A stretch of 28,619 bases of DNA from CAZSHX01 sp964606895 (GTDB lineage: Bacteria; Bacteroidota; Ignavibacteria; Kapaibacteriales; UBA2268). The translations under genes and the position numbers were made by a program. Positions 16,725-24,679 of the stretch are shown here, piece after piece (position 1 is the first letter of the stretch; every line of letters begins with the position of its first letter). Location: positions 1 through 28,619 of the forward strand of contig CAZSHX010000063.1 of NCBI GenBank assembly GCA_964606895.1. Direction: 5' to 3'. The notes beneath the pieces are model-generated. The model saw only the letters and a program-made list of their open reading frames with translations. It had not been told where the DNA came from and did no database searches.

Positions 16725-17993
16725 TTATGATGATATAGAATCAAATCTGCAATATTCACGCAAAACTTCAGGAACAATTATGCTTCCGTCTTCCTGAACA
16801 TAGTTTTCGATTAACGCAACCATTAGTCTGGATGTTGCCAAACCGCTTCCGTTTAAAGTATGAACAAATTCAGGTTTGTCGTTTGGCGTTCTCTTGAATC
16901 TGATGTTTGCCCTTCGTGCCTGAAAATCTTCAAAATTTGAACAGCTTGATGCTTCGAGCCATTTATTTTCTGCAGGTGACCAAACTTCTATATCATAGGT
17001 TTTAGCACTTGTAAAGCTTGTGTCGCCCGAACAAAGGCTAATTACTCTGTAATGTATATTCAAAGCCTGAAGAATGCTTTCTGCGTCTTTTAGCAACAGT
17101 TCAAGTTCGTTGTAGGAATCCTCAGGTTTTGTGAATTTCACCAATTCAACTTTATTGAACTGATGAACCCGCAGAAAACCTCTTGTTTCCTTGCCGTAAC
17201 TTCCTGCTTCACGACGGAAGCATGGAGTATAGCCGCAAAGTTTAATAGGCAAATCTTCGACTTTCAGTAACTCACCTGCATAAAAATTCGTAATCGGAAC
17301 TTCTGCAGTTGGGATTAAATACAAATTATCTTTTTCAACGTAATACATATCATCAGGGAATTTAGGCAGTTGCCCTGTTCCCAAAGTTGACTGAGAGTTT
17401 ACAAGCAAAGGCGGAATGAGTTCGGTATATCCGTTTTTGCTGATATGGTGGTCCAGCATGAAATTAATAAGACCTCTTTCGAGAGCCGCACCTTTACCGT
17501 AATAGAAAGCAAAACCCGAACCTGTAACTTTTGCACCGCGTTCAAAATCAATTATTCCAAGCTGAGAAGAAATCTCGACATGGTTTTTAATATTTCCGCT
17601 TTCCCTTTTCACTCCCCATCGGCGTATTTCTACGTTTTCTTCAGCAGTTTTGCCAATTGGCACTGAAGAATGGAGCATATTAGGAATTCTCAAAACCTGA
17701 TTGTTAAGATTTTCTTCAATCTCTCTTAATTCATCGTCGAATTTTTTAATATTATCGGAAACCTGTTTCATCGAATCAATTTTCTCGGATGCATCAAGTT
17801 TATTTTTCTTGAGCTGAGCAATTTCGCCTGTAACAGTATTTCTCAAATTTTTAAGCTGTTCAACTTCTTTTATTATTTGTCTTCGAGTTTCATCAAGCTC
17901 TAAAATAAAATCAAGTTTAGCAGATTCATTTTTATTTTCGATGTTTTTTCTAACCGCTTCGAGGTTTTCTCTAATTAGTTTAATATCAAGCAT
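16725..17993 (-). CDS. serS: Serine--tRNA ligase
   Basis: A 422-residue class II aminoacyl-tRNA synthetase charging tRNA-Ser. The N-terminal coiled-coil arm that grips the tRNA long arm covers about residues 1-110 (repeated K/E/L heptads such as EQLKNLRNTVTGEIAQLKK). The catalytic core has TAEVPITN, motif 2 (CFRREAGSYGKETRGFLR), QFNKVELV, and motif 3 (NGSGLATSRLMVALIENY). Length is typical. It is transcribed in the same direction as ygbA, 73 bp downstream of it, and is separated from rpiB by the DnaA-box-like region. It ends EYCRFDSISS. Confidence 0.97.
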   Translation of the reverse strand: MLDIKLIRENLEAVRKNIENKNESAKLDFILELDETRRQIIKEVEQLKNLRNTVTGEIAQLKKNKLDASEKIDSMKQVSDNIKKFDDELREIEENLNNQVLRIPNMLHSSVPIGKTAEENVEIRRWGVKRESGNIKNHVEISSQLGIIDFERGAKVTGSGFAFYYGKGAALERGLINFMLDHHISKNGYTELIPPLLVNSQSTLGTGQLPKFPDDMYYVEKDNLYLIPTAEVPITNFYAGELLKVEDLPIKLCGYTPCFRREAGSYGKETRGFLRVHQFNKVELVKFTKPEDSYNELELLLKDAESILQALNIHYRVISLCSGDTSFTSAKTYDIEVWSPAENKWLEASSCSNFEDFQARRANIRFKRTPNDKPEFVHTLNGSGLATSRLMVALIENYVQEDGSIIVPEVLREYCRFDSISS

Positions 17994-18066
17994 GTATTTT
18001 GTGTTTTTATTAAATTTAACAATTACAAATTTAAGAAATTATTTAATTGTATTCAAAAAAAGGTTA

Positions 18067-18390
18067 TTATAAATCCTTTTTTTTATCAATTAAATGAAAA
18101 ACAGCGAGAACAGGATGATAAAATATCATTTTTGGTCCTGAAAATCTCATTATTTCTCTTATTCTATCTCTTTCAACCTTTTGATAACAATGAATTTTAC
18201 AGTAAATGCAAGTTGGTTTATTTTCCTCATAAGGGCATTTATCCAGCTTTTTAGCTACATATTCCAACAGCTCATTGCAACTACTGCATAATTCTACTTT
18301 TTGATGATTTTTTCTGCAATAAAGACGCACCATTGCCTGTACAGTTTTTCTTTCACGTTCGAGTCTGCCAAGCAATAAAGTTCTTATCAT
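18067..18390 (-). CDS. ygbA: YgbA-family protein (nitrous oxide-stimulated promoter family)
   Basis: A 107-residue Cys-rich protein. It matches the YgbA family named for a nitrous-oxide/nitrosative-stress-stimulated promoter: LERERKTVQAMVRLYCRKNH at the N-terminus, LCSSCNELLEYV, KCPYEENKPTCIYCKIHCY and a C-terminal MRFSGPKMIFYHPVLAVFH. The five or six conserved Cys could bind metal, but this is not shown by sequence alone. In other bacteria the family is linked to NO-responsive regulators; here the 278-bp AT-rich upstream region shows no operator I can identify. The stop codon lies inside a weak A/T stem. Confidence 0.85.
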   Translation of the reverse strand: MIRTLLLGRLERERKTVQAMVRLYCRKNHQKVELCSSCNELLEYVAKKLDKCPYEENKPTCIYCKIHCYQKVERDRIREIMRFSGPKMIFYHPVLAVFHLIDKKKDL

Positions 18391-18668
18391 TTATTAATTA
18401 TTAAAATAGTCATTACCAAAATATTACAAACGATAAGAATTATTAAGTATTTGATATTATTTGAAATAAATTATCATATTGCGAAATTATATATTTATTA
18501 AAATCACTTTGAAATTCATTTATTAATAATTTTATAAAGAAATATACAAACCATTTTTATAAAATATAATTATTACAAATAATTATGTTTGTTTTAGAAT
18601 AATAATTTTGTAAATTATATAATATTTTGTGATATATTTAATTTTAGTATTTTAATAGGATATTTAAA
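18391..18668. other. Very AT-rich divergent promoter region
   Basis: This gap between the minus-strand ygbA and the plus-strand secreted-protein pseudogene is almost entirely A and T with only isolated G/C. It should contain both promoters. An AGGA site lies eight bases before the ATG at 18669. No clear -35/-10 pair, FNR-type or NsrR-type palindrome could be assigned. Confidence 0.4.
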
Positions 18669-19079
18669 ATGAAAACTATAATTTTATTCTTTTTCCTGAT
18701 TTTATTTTCGCAGTTGTCTTTTTCGTTCACAGGCAAAGGAACCGGAACTGAGAACGACCCTTATCAGATAACAAATATTAACGAACTTCAACAATTAAAA
18801 GATATCCATAAGTTGGGCATATTTATTGTTTTGATGAATGATATAGATGCAACAGAAACAAGAAATTGGAATATTGGAGACCATGATGGCAACCCTAATA
18901 CACCAGACGAACCACAGGGATTTTATCCGATTGAAATTCATGATGCGAATTTTGATGGGAAAGGTTTTATTATTACAAATTTGTATATTAACATACCAAC
19001 TTACCCTGGTGTGAGTCTTTTTGGGAATTCAAGTACATCAGAAATTAGGAGATTGGGACTTGAAAATTGCGATATAACA

Positions 19080-19088
19080 GGGGGGGGG
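19080..19088 (+). repeat. G9 homopolymer tract at the frameshift
   Basis: Nine consecutive G in an otherwise AT-rich gene, exactly where the reading frame changes. Lengths of 7 or 10 would restore the frame. Such tracts slip during replication and are a known basis of phase variation of surface proteins, and also a common assembly error. Confidence 0.85.
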
Positions 19089-19670
19089 ATGTGGCTAGCT
19101 TTATAAGTGTTGCGGAAGCCGTTATATTTTCTGAATGTTATTCAACCGGAAAAGTTACAGCATTAGCCGCTCAGCAGGGAGATCATGTTGCAGGATTTTG
19201 TAGCACGCTTAATCAATGGGATATAAATAATTGTTATTCTACTTGTACAGTAACAAATAAATACGCTATAAAAGATTATTATGCTGCAGCTTTCTGCGGA
19301 AGTGCAACAATTGGGGTAGATGTCGAGCATTGCTATACAACCGGGAAAGTAATCTCACCCGGCAAAGTGTGTGCTTATAGTTCTACTGAAGGCGGCTATA
19401 GCAATTTTTGGGATATTGAAACAACAGGCATTCCCGAGAGAGGGTTTGATGACTCAAAGGGTAAAACTACTTCGGAGATGATGAAACGTTCAACTTAGGA
19501 GAATGCAGGGTGGGATTTTCAAAATATTTGGTGCATTGATGATGGAAAAGATTATCCTAAGCTACGTGTTTTTGGAAATTGCCCGACGGCTGTTGAGGAT
19601 ATCTGTATCGTAGAAGATAATTATATTATCTTTCCCAATCCATCCTCCGATTTCATAGAAATTTCTGTAG

Positions 19671-19690
19671 GGGCACTGGGCTCTGTGCCC
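19671..19690. repeat. Palindrome inside a sorting-domain loop
   Basis: GGGCAC and GTGCCC arms (19671-19676, 19685-19690) around TGGGCTCT, coding ALGSVPN in the loop after DFIEI. At the same place in the sorting domain of the gene at 31-1536, a different palindrome pair (213-245) codes PTEGWEPSEG. The palindrome is foreign to the sorting-domain consensus. Confidence 0.7.
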
Positions 19691-19884
19691 AACTTGGTCA
19701 TACGCATCTTCAATGTCTTTGGTGAAACCGTCATGAACCCAACCCCAACCCTCCACGAAGGAGAGGGCTTAAGAATTGACGTTTCGGGTTTGCCGTCTGG
19801 AGTTTATTTTATAAGGGTGGGGGGAAAAGTTAGAAAATTTGTGAAGATTTGAAAAATAGTATTGAGAACATATAAAATAAACTT

Positions 19885-20724
19885 ATGAGTAATATCAAAT
19901 TATTTGAATCAAAGAAAATCCGTTCTGTATGGAACGAAGAAGAACAGAAGTGGTATTTATCCGTTATTGATGTTGTTGAAGCATTGACGGATAGCGATAA
20001 CGCACGAGATTACTGGTATAGGATGAAAAAACGTGAAAAAATCACAGGAATTGAGTTGTCGACATTTTGTCGACAACTGAAATTAGAATCCTCTGATGGT
20101 AAATTGTATCAAACAGATTGTTCCGATGTCGAAGGGATTTTGCGTATAATTCAGTCAATCCCATCACCTAAAGCAGAACCATTCAAGCGATGGCTGGCAA
20201 AAACAGGTTATGAAAGATTAGAAGAAATCGAAAACCCCGAATTAGCACAAATACGAATACGTAAGATTTATCAGGCAAAAGGGTATAGCGATGAATGGAT
20301 TGAAAAAAGAATTCGGGGAATCTCTGTTCGGGATGAATTGACAAATGAATGGAAAAAGCGTGGCGTAAAAGAGCAAATTGAATTTGCTATACTCACCTCA
20401 GAAATCAGTAAAGCAACCTTTGGAATGACTCCCTCGGAATACAAAGAATTCAAAAGTCTTGAAAAACCAAATGAGAACCTTCGCGACCACATGACTGACT
20501 TAGAATTGATATTTACAATGCTTGGGGAAGCTTCGACTACTGAAATTGCAAAAAACAAAGATGCTCAAGGATTCACTGATAATAAAATTGCGGCTCGTCA
20601 GGGTGGAAACATTGCTGGAAATGCAAGAAAGGAATTGGAGAAAAAATCAGGTAATAAAGTTTCAACAAATATAAATTTCAAAGTTCTACCTGAAAAAGAA
20701 ATCAGGAAAAAATTGAAAAACTGA
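19885..20724 (+). CDS. BRO/DinD-family protein (phage antirepressor-like)
   Basis: A 279-residue protein with an N-terminal BRO-N-type domain (ESKKIRSVWNEEEQKWYLSV, DVVEALTDSDNARDYWYRMK, LESSDGKLYQTDC, PFKRWLAKTGYERLEEI) and a C-terminal region resembling DNA-damage-inducible protein D (WKKRGVKEQIEFAILTSEIS, MTPSEYKEFKSLEK, LRDHMTDLELIFTMLGEAST, GGNIAGNARKELEKKSG). Such proteins are often annotated as phage antirepressors or DinD; their exact role is unsettled. No good ribosome site precedes the ATG at 19885. The gene starts 32 bp after a sorting-domain tail and ends 12 bp before another copy of the same tail, which suggests it arrived as a cassette. A perfect 10-bp inverted repeat lies inside it at 20055-20077. 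Confidence 0.85.
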   Translation: MSNIKLFESKKIRSVWNEEEQKWYLSVIDVVEALTDSDNARDYWYRMKKREKITGIELSTFCRQLKLESSDGKLYQTDCSDVEGILRIIQSIPSPKAEPFKRWLAKTGYERLEEIENPELAQIRIRKIYQAKGYSDEWIEKRIRGISVRDELTNEWKKRGVKEQIEFAILTSEISKATFGMTPSEYKEFKSLEKPNENLRDHMTDLELIFTMLGEASTTEIAKNKDAQGFTDNKIAARQGGNIAGNARKELEKKSGNKVSTNINFKVLPEKEIRKKLKN

Positions 20725-20736
20725 TTTTTACTTCTT

Positions 20737-20787
20737 TCGGGAGTGTACTTTGTGAGAGTGGGGGATAAATTTGGGAAATGTATGAAC
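20737..20787 (+). pseudogene. Orphan fragment of a type IX sorting-domain tail
   Basis: Seventeen codons read SGVYFVRVGDKFGKCMN, matching the end of sorting domains at 31-113 (minus) and 19770-19852. There is no start, no upstream domain and no stop in register. It lies 12 bp after the BRO/DinD-like gene. Nucleotide similarity with the other tails is high over the whole fragment. Confidence 0.75.
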
Positions 20788-20823
20788 CGGGATTTCAGGG
20801 ATTTTGGGGATAAAGAGGATTGA
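20787..20823 (+). repeat. GGGATTT-type dispersed repeat, copy 1
   Basis: Sequence of the form GGGATTT-CAGGGATTTTGGGGAT-AAAGAGGATT. Related copies lie at 21421-21452 (inverted: AATCCTCTTAATCCC then AAATCCC) and 27036-27080 (GGGATTTTTATGATTTTTGGG then GATGATTAAGATT). One copy sits next to each of loci B and C. Confidence 0.6.
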
Positions 20824-20980
20824 AGAATCTTGTTTCCACATTTGAAAAAGGAGGTTATGGGGATTTCTTCATTTCATCTCTTCAAACGTCTATACAACTA
20901 ACCAAATAAGCACCTAAACTTTTTTGGGATGGGGGATATAGTCGGGAAATTTTTAAATATATAATATATATACTATTATT

Positions 20981-21213
20981 ACATAGCAATAAATAACATG
21001 TATTTGCGTTTATTTCTTGTGAATCGTTCTTTGATAGTTAGTCAACCTCACCCCGACATTCAAGAAGAGGGCGGCAAGAATTGCATCTTTTGCATCATTT
21101 TGGGTTCAAAGATGCAATGGCACAAAATTCGTTATTTGAAATAATATCAATGAGTAAGGGAAAATTGCATTGCATTTTCTGCATAATTATTTTGAAGATG
21201 AAATGCAATTGGG
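20981..21213 (+). repeat. Composite repeat, locus B: leader plus unit B1
   Basis: Leader (20981-21053: ACATAGCAATAAATAACATG, then CGTTCTTTGATAGTTAGTC) followed by a unit (21081-21213) beginning TTGCATCTTTTGCATCATT and ending TTTGAAGATG-AAATGCAATTGGG. It has the same order and orientation as locus A. A short frame through the unit (68 codons from 21081) is not supported as a gene. Confidence 0.8.
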
Positions 21214-21321
21214 AAAGAGTATTTTGGATTTCTGCAATTATGGTAAAACGAATAGAAATGCTGCAATGTGTGGAGAGAAAACCTTAGTATAACAGAAAGT
21301 AACCCACAGCCCCAAACCTTA

Positions 21322-21351
21322 TTACCTTATTTGCAGGAATCAATAAGGTAA
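21322..21351. repeat. Inverted repeat between units B1 and B2
   Basis: Perfect 10-bp arms TTACCTTATT (21322-21331) and AATAAGGTAA (21342-21351) around a 10-base loop, in the spacer between repeat units of locus B. The arms are unrelated to the palindromes of loci A and C. Confidence 0.65.
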
Positions 21352-21480
21352 GAGGTGAGGTCTTTTAGTATTCTCGGGCTACTAAGATGTGGAATTGGGA
21401 AAAATAAGGTTTTTAGGAAATCAAATCCTCTTAATCCCTTAAATCCCAGTTCAAGACTTTTGCTGATTATTCACCAAACT

Positions 21481-21610
21481 GCATCAATTGCATTCCTAAG
21501 ATGCAAAAGATGCAATGGCTCAAAAATCGTTATTTGAAATAATATCAATAGGTTAGATGAAAATTGATTGCATCTATTCTGAAAATAAATATAAATATGC
21601 AATTTGGGGA
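21481..21610 (+). repeat. Composite repeat unit B2
   Basis: Second unit of locus B: GCATCAATTGCATTCCTAAG, ATGCAAAAGATGCAATGG, core TCGTTATTTGAAATAATATC then AATAGGTTAGATG, ending ATATGCAATTTGGGG. It closely matches unit A2 at its left end, as if first and second units belong to two subtypes. Confidence 0.75.
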
Positions 21611-21651
21611 AAGTCATACCCCACCCTAACCATACCCAAAGGTAGGTAGTA

Positions 21652-21732
21652 CGAATTGACGTTTCCTTATTGCCGTATGGTTTGTATTTTGTGAAAGTGG
21701 GGGATAAAGTTGGGAAGTTTGTAAAGATTTGA
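21652..21732 (+). pseudogene. Orphan type IX sorting-domain tail with stop codon
   Basis: Twenty-seven codons: RIDVSLLPYGLYFVKVGDK, then VGKFVKI and a stop. It is the terminal block of a sorting domain with no gene body. DNA identity to the tails at 31-113 and 19770-19852 is high. Unrelated sequence begins immediately upstream of the Arg codon, as it does in those two genes. Confidence 0.8.
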
Positions 21733-21747
21733 AAATCATGGAGTTAA

Positions 21748-22581
21748 TTATTTCATTATATAACTAAATCCCAATCCGTTGAGAGTGGGATAAATCAGCA
21801 ATTGGCTCGTTTCTTTTTTGCCGGCGACCATTTCCGCATTGCAGACAGCTAAACCGCTTGCAGTACCTATTGCCGCACCAACAATGACATCCGAAAGGTT
21901 ATGCTTGTCGAAATAAATTCTTGCAATTCCGGTTAATCCTGCACAAGAGTAAAGCCCGATATATGCCCACCACTTATCAATCCTTGTGGCTAATACGCTC
22001 GCAACCGAGAAAGCCGCCGTTGTATGCCCCGATGGAAACGAAGAAAAACCATCGTCAAACGTGAATGGTTTGAATTTTAATTGCCCATTGTTCATATAAG
22101 GTCGGCTTCTTCCTACTAATGCCTTTGTTACGGTAGTTGTCAGCCCGGCTAATGCCATTGATTCAAAAATAAGCCTGCCTGTTGTTCTCAATTCCTTTTC
22201 TCCGGCAAACAGACCGGTAAGATAAATTCCTCCTGCCAAAGCAACGGGATATTGAACGGCACCAAAAGAATTTGGTATGCTGAAAAAGTCGGATAATTGT
22301 TTTGTACTTTTTGCAAGAACCTCTTTTCTTATGGCATTATCTGCAAAAGCGGAAAGACACGTAAAACCACCGACACCCGCAATAATTGCGGCATTGTTTC
22401 TGTCAAAATTCTGAAATGAACTAAAAATATAGATATAGTCCCTACCGGCTCGGAGAAAATCGTCGCCGATAATTTCATAAAATTGCTTTTTGGTTGAGTC
22501 CGTTTTAGCAAATGAATCATTCAAATTGAACGTCAAAAAAAGCAATGATATATTCAGAAATAATACAAATTTGCACTTCAT
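21748..22581 (-). CDS. PAP2-family phosphatase, membrane bound
   Basis: A 277-residue protein with a signal peptide or first membrane segment (residues 1-25, VLFLNISLLFLTF) and several hydrophobic helices. The three-part PAP2 acid phosphatase signature is complete: KALVGRSRPY (K-x6-RP), FPSGHTT (PSGH) and ARIYFDKHNLSDV (R-x5-H-x3-D). Such enzymes dephosphorylate lipid phosphates such as undecaprenyl-PP, phosphatidic acid or lipid A at the periplasmic face; the substrate cannot be told from sequence. It is divergent from murE with 73 bp between starts. An undecaprenyl-PP role would fit that neighbour, but this is inference. Its stop lies 16 bp from an orphan sorting-domain tail on the other strand. 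Confidence 0.88.
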   Translation of the reverse strand: MKCKFVLFLNISLLFLTFNLNDSFAKTDSTKKQFYEIIGDDFLRAGRDYIYIFSSFQNFDRNNAAIIAGVGGFTCLSAFADNAIRKEVLAKSTKQLSDFFSIPNSFGAVQYPVALAGGIYLTGLFAGEKELRTTGRLIFESMALAGLTTTVTKALVGRSRPYMNNGQLKFKPFTFDDGFSSFPSGHTTAAFSVASVLATRIDKWWAYIGLYSCAGLTGIARIYFDKHNLSDVIVGAAIGTASGLAVCNAEMVAGKKETSQLLIYPTLNGLGFSYIMK

Positions 22582-22654
22582 ATCAAAAATAATTTTATCT
22601 TTAGTGAAATATTCTTAATTTTATTTTTTCTAAAATACACAATACAGATGAATT

Positions 22655-24154
22655 ATGAAAAATTTAAATATTTTACTTGAAAAAGTTGATACTCTGAAAC
22701 TAACCGGAAATCCCGAAATTGAAATTTCCTCAATTCAGTATGACTCCCGAAAATGTACCGAAGGATCGTTATTCATTGCATTGCGAGGCACAAAGTCCGA
22801 TGGGCATGATTTCATCGGAAAGGCGATTCAAAACGGAGCAATAGCGATTGTTTGCGAGAAATTTCCGGAAACATTATCAAGTGAAAATCTGACAATCATT
22901 CAAGTTGCCAATACTCGTGAAACACTTGCCGTCATTTCTCATACATGGTTTGACGAACCCACAAAAAACATGAGGGTAATTGGCGTAACCGGTACTAACG
23001 GCAAAACAACGATTACTTTCATAATGAAATCACTCTTTGAAGCATTTGGCGAAATGACCGGAATAATAGGCACTACGGGAATTTTCTTCGCTAAAACCAA
23101 AATTGAAGCAACTCACACTACTCCTGAATCCCTGGAACTTGCAGGAATTTTCAGGCTAATGAAAGATGCGGGAGTCAGGAATGTTATAATGGAAGTATCG
23201 TCCCATGCATTGCATCAGCATCGGGCTGACTGCATAAACTTCGACTCTGCATTATTCACTAACCTGACTCACGACCATCTGGACTACCATCAGACAATGG
23301 AAGAATACGCAAAGTCAAAGAAAATCCTGTTCGATATGCTTACTCAAAATAGTACAGCAATGGTTTTTGACAACAGCCCATTTTCTGATTTCATGATTTC
23401 CGACACAAAGGCTACTCATAAATACCTGATAGGCAGAACTGAAAGAAGCGATATTAAAATTACCCGTGAAAATCTCGATTTGTTTTTCAGTTCTTACAAT
23501 CTTACTTTTTCAAAAAACACACTTGTTGATGCAGTGCTAACCGATTTGAAAACAAAACTTGTCGGCAGGTTTAATATTGACAATTCTGCAATCTGTCTTG
23601 CATGGTTTCTTCTCAAGGGATACAGCCCCGAGATGACGAGAGCCTTCATTGGAAAAGCAAATGGAGCACCCGGCAGAATGCAGAGAATTAAAATGAAGAA
23701 TGGTGCTGTAGCTCTTGTGGACTATGCCCACACTCCCGATGCTCTTGAAAAAGCTTTGCTTTCGTGCAGGGATATTTTAATAACTGCAGGGAAAAAAGAT
23801 TCCAAACTTATATCAGTTTTTGGTTGCGGAGGCGATCGCGACAAAACAAAGCGTCCGATTATGGGGCAAATTTCATCGCAAATTTCTGATATTTCAATTG
23901 TAACGAGTGACAATCCCCGAACCGAAAATCCGGAAGCTATTATTGATGATATTTATTCGGGCATCAGTTCCGGCTTGCTGAACAAGACACATCGCATACC
24001 TAACAGGCATAAAGCGATTGAATTTGCTGTACGAGCAGCTAATTCGGGGGATATTATCCTTGTTGCAGGCAAGGGTCACGAAAACTATCAAATCATCGGC
24101 ATAGAAAAGACTCACTTTGACGACTGTGAAGAATTAGAAAAACTTGCCGGGTAA
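22655..24154 (+). CDS. murE: UDP-MurNAc-L-Ala-D-Glu:meso-diaminopimelate ligase
   Basis: A 499-residue cytoplasmic Mur ligase that adds the third residue of the peptidoglycan stem peptide. Domain 1 (YDSRKCTEGSLFIALRGTKS) binds the UDP part; the ATP loop is GVTGTNGKTTI. The central domain has HTTPESLE, EVSSHAL and THDHLDYHQTMEEYAKSKK, the last carrying the lysine that is carbamylated in the family. The C-terminal domain has DYAHTPDALEKAL, GCGGDRDKTKRPIMG and DNPRTENPEAI, where DNPR is the meso-diaminopimelate specificity motif, then AGKGHENYQ. It is complete and of usual length. The ATG at 22655 has a weak ribosome site. It is convergent with the MNT gene, with 60 bp between stops. Confidence 0.97.
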   Translation: MKNLNILLEKVDTLKLTGNPEIEISSIQYDSRKCTEGSLFIALRGTKSDGHDFIGKAIQNGAIAIVCEKFPETLSSENLTIIQVANTRETLAVISHTWFDEPTKNMRVIGVTGTNGKTTITFIMKSLFEAFGEMTGIIGTTGIFFAKTKIEATHTTPESLELAGIFRLMKDAGVRNVIMEVSSHALHQHRADCINFDSALFTNLTHDHLDYHQTMEEYAKSKKILFDMLTQNSTAMVFDNSPFSDFMISDTKATHKYLIGRTERSDIKITRENLDLFFSSYNLTFSKNTLVDAVLTDLKTKLVGRFNIDNSAICLAWFLLKGYSPEMTRAFIGKANGAPGRMQRIKMKNGAVALVDYAHTPDALEKALLSCRDILITAGKKDSKLISVFGCGGDRDKTKRPIMGQISSQISDISIVTSDNPRTENPEAIIDDIYSGISSGLLNKTHRIPNRHKAIEFAVRAANSGDIILVAGKGHENYQIIGIEKTHFDDCEELEKLAG

Positions 24155-24214
24155 TGGAAATGAAAAGAAAATTCTCTCGTTCTCAACCCGGAATTTGCGA
24201 ATGAGATTCAATAA

Positions 24215-24532
24215 TTATATAATCCTTATGCCATGCTCAAGAATTTCTTTGACGAATGGATTTTCGTCATTAAAATCTTCCGGTCGGTATGGGTGGGTTT
24301 CCAAGTCAATGCTTGTTCTGAGTGCGGCATCAACAAGTTTAATATTATCAGAAAGTCTTATTCCATCAAAGTCATTTGAGACAATTGCAAGGTCAATGTC
24401 GCTAAATTCACTGTTCGTTCCTTTTGCATAACTGCCAAATAATACTGCATCGGTTATGGTTATATTATCTTTCATGGCTTCAAACACAAACTTGCGAACA
24501 ATGTCTTTTATTTTATCAGAGATTACAACCAT
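24215..24532 (-). CDS. MNT-type minimal nucleotidyltransferase (MntA-like antitoxin)
   Basis: A 105-residue protein with the polymerase-beta-type nucleotidyltransferase signature LFGSYAKGTNSEFSDIDLAI (GS followed by DxD). The N-terminal helix is VVISDKIKDIVRKFVFEAMK, and the C-terminal part ends YRPEDFNDENPFVKEILEHG. Small MNT proteins usually pair with a HEPN-domain partner in toxin-antitoxin modules; in the known pair the MNT AMPylates and silences the HEPN RNase. AAGGAG lies eight bases before the ATG. Just upstream is only a 23-codon HEPN-like remnant (24555-24626), so it appears to be an orphan antitoxin. Confidence 0.88.
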   Translation of the reverse strand: MVVISDKIKDIVRKFVFEAMKDNITITDAVLFGSYAKGTNSEFSDIDLAIVSNDFDGIRLSDNIKLVDAALRTSIDLETHPYRPEDFNDENPFVKEILEHGIRII

Positions 24533-24554
24533 AGATAATGCTCCTTGATTTGTT

Positions 24555-24626
24555 TCATATTAAAAATCGCAAATCATTTTCAGCACTGTCGAGCCAATAA
24601 GCAATATGTTCTTCAAGAGTTAACAT
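24555..24626 (-). pseudogene. HEPN-domain remnant (probable lost toxin partner)
   Basis: A 23-codon frame, MLTLEEHIAYWLDSAENDLR then FLI and a stop. The first 20 residues match the usual first helix of HEPN proteins (EEHIxYWLxSAExDL); the frame then ends at TGA, 22 bp before the MNT start codon. A normal HEPN protein has about 100-130 residues, so the body including the catalytic RxxxxH motif is gone. The match is short, so the call is moderate. Confidence 0.55.
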
Positions 24627-24679
24627 AGATTTTTTAACGAATCGGCAAAGGAATTATTTTTTTATTCAAAAAAACTTCC

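Larger units (their letters stand above)
18669..19852 (+). pseudogene. Secreted GLUG-type protein with type IX sorting domain, disrupted twice
   Basis: The reading frame opens with a signal peptide (MKTIILFFFLILFSQLSFSF) and GTGTENDPYQITNINELQQL, the usual start of GLUG-repeat surface proteins. At 19080-19088 a run of nine G shifts the frame; ten or seven G would join it to the next segment (DVASFISVAEAVIFSECYSTGK). That segment ends at an amber codon (19496-19498) where the family has Tyr (STYENAGW becomes ST-stop-ENAGW). The frame then stays open to 19852 through WDFQNIWCIDDGKDYPKL and a sorting domain (FPNPSSDFIEI, IFNVFGETV, LRIDVSGLPSGVYFIRVG). Two sorting-domain loops are coded by palindromic DNA. 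The frameshift could be a phase-variable or sequencing slip, but the amber codon argues for real decay. Confidence 0.85.

Noticed and set aside
18040..18080. Intrinsic terminator after ygbA (A7GG ... CCT8)
   Set aside because: The stem is nearly all A-T and contains the ygbA stop codon, so it is too weak to call.
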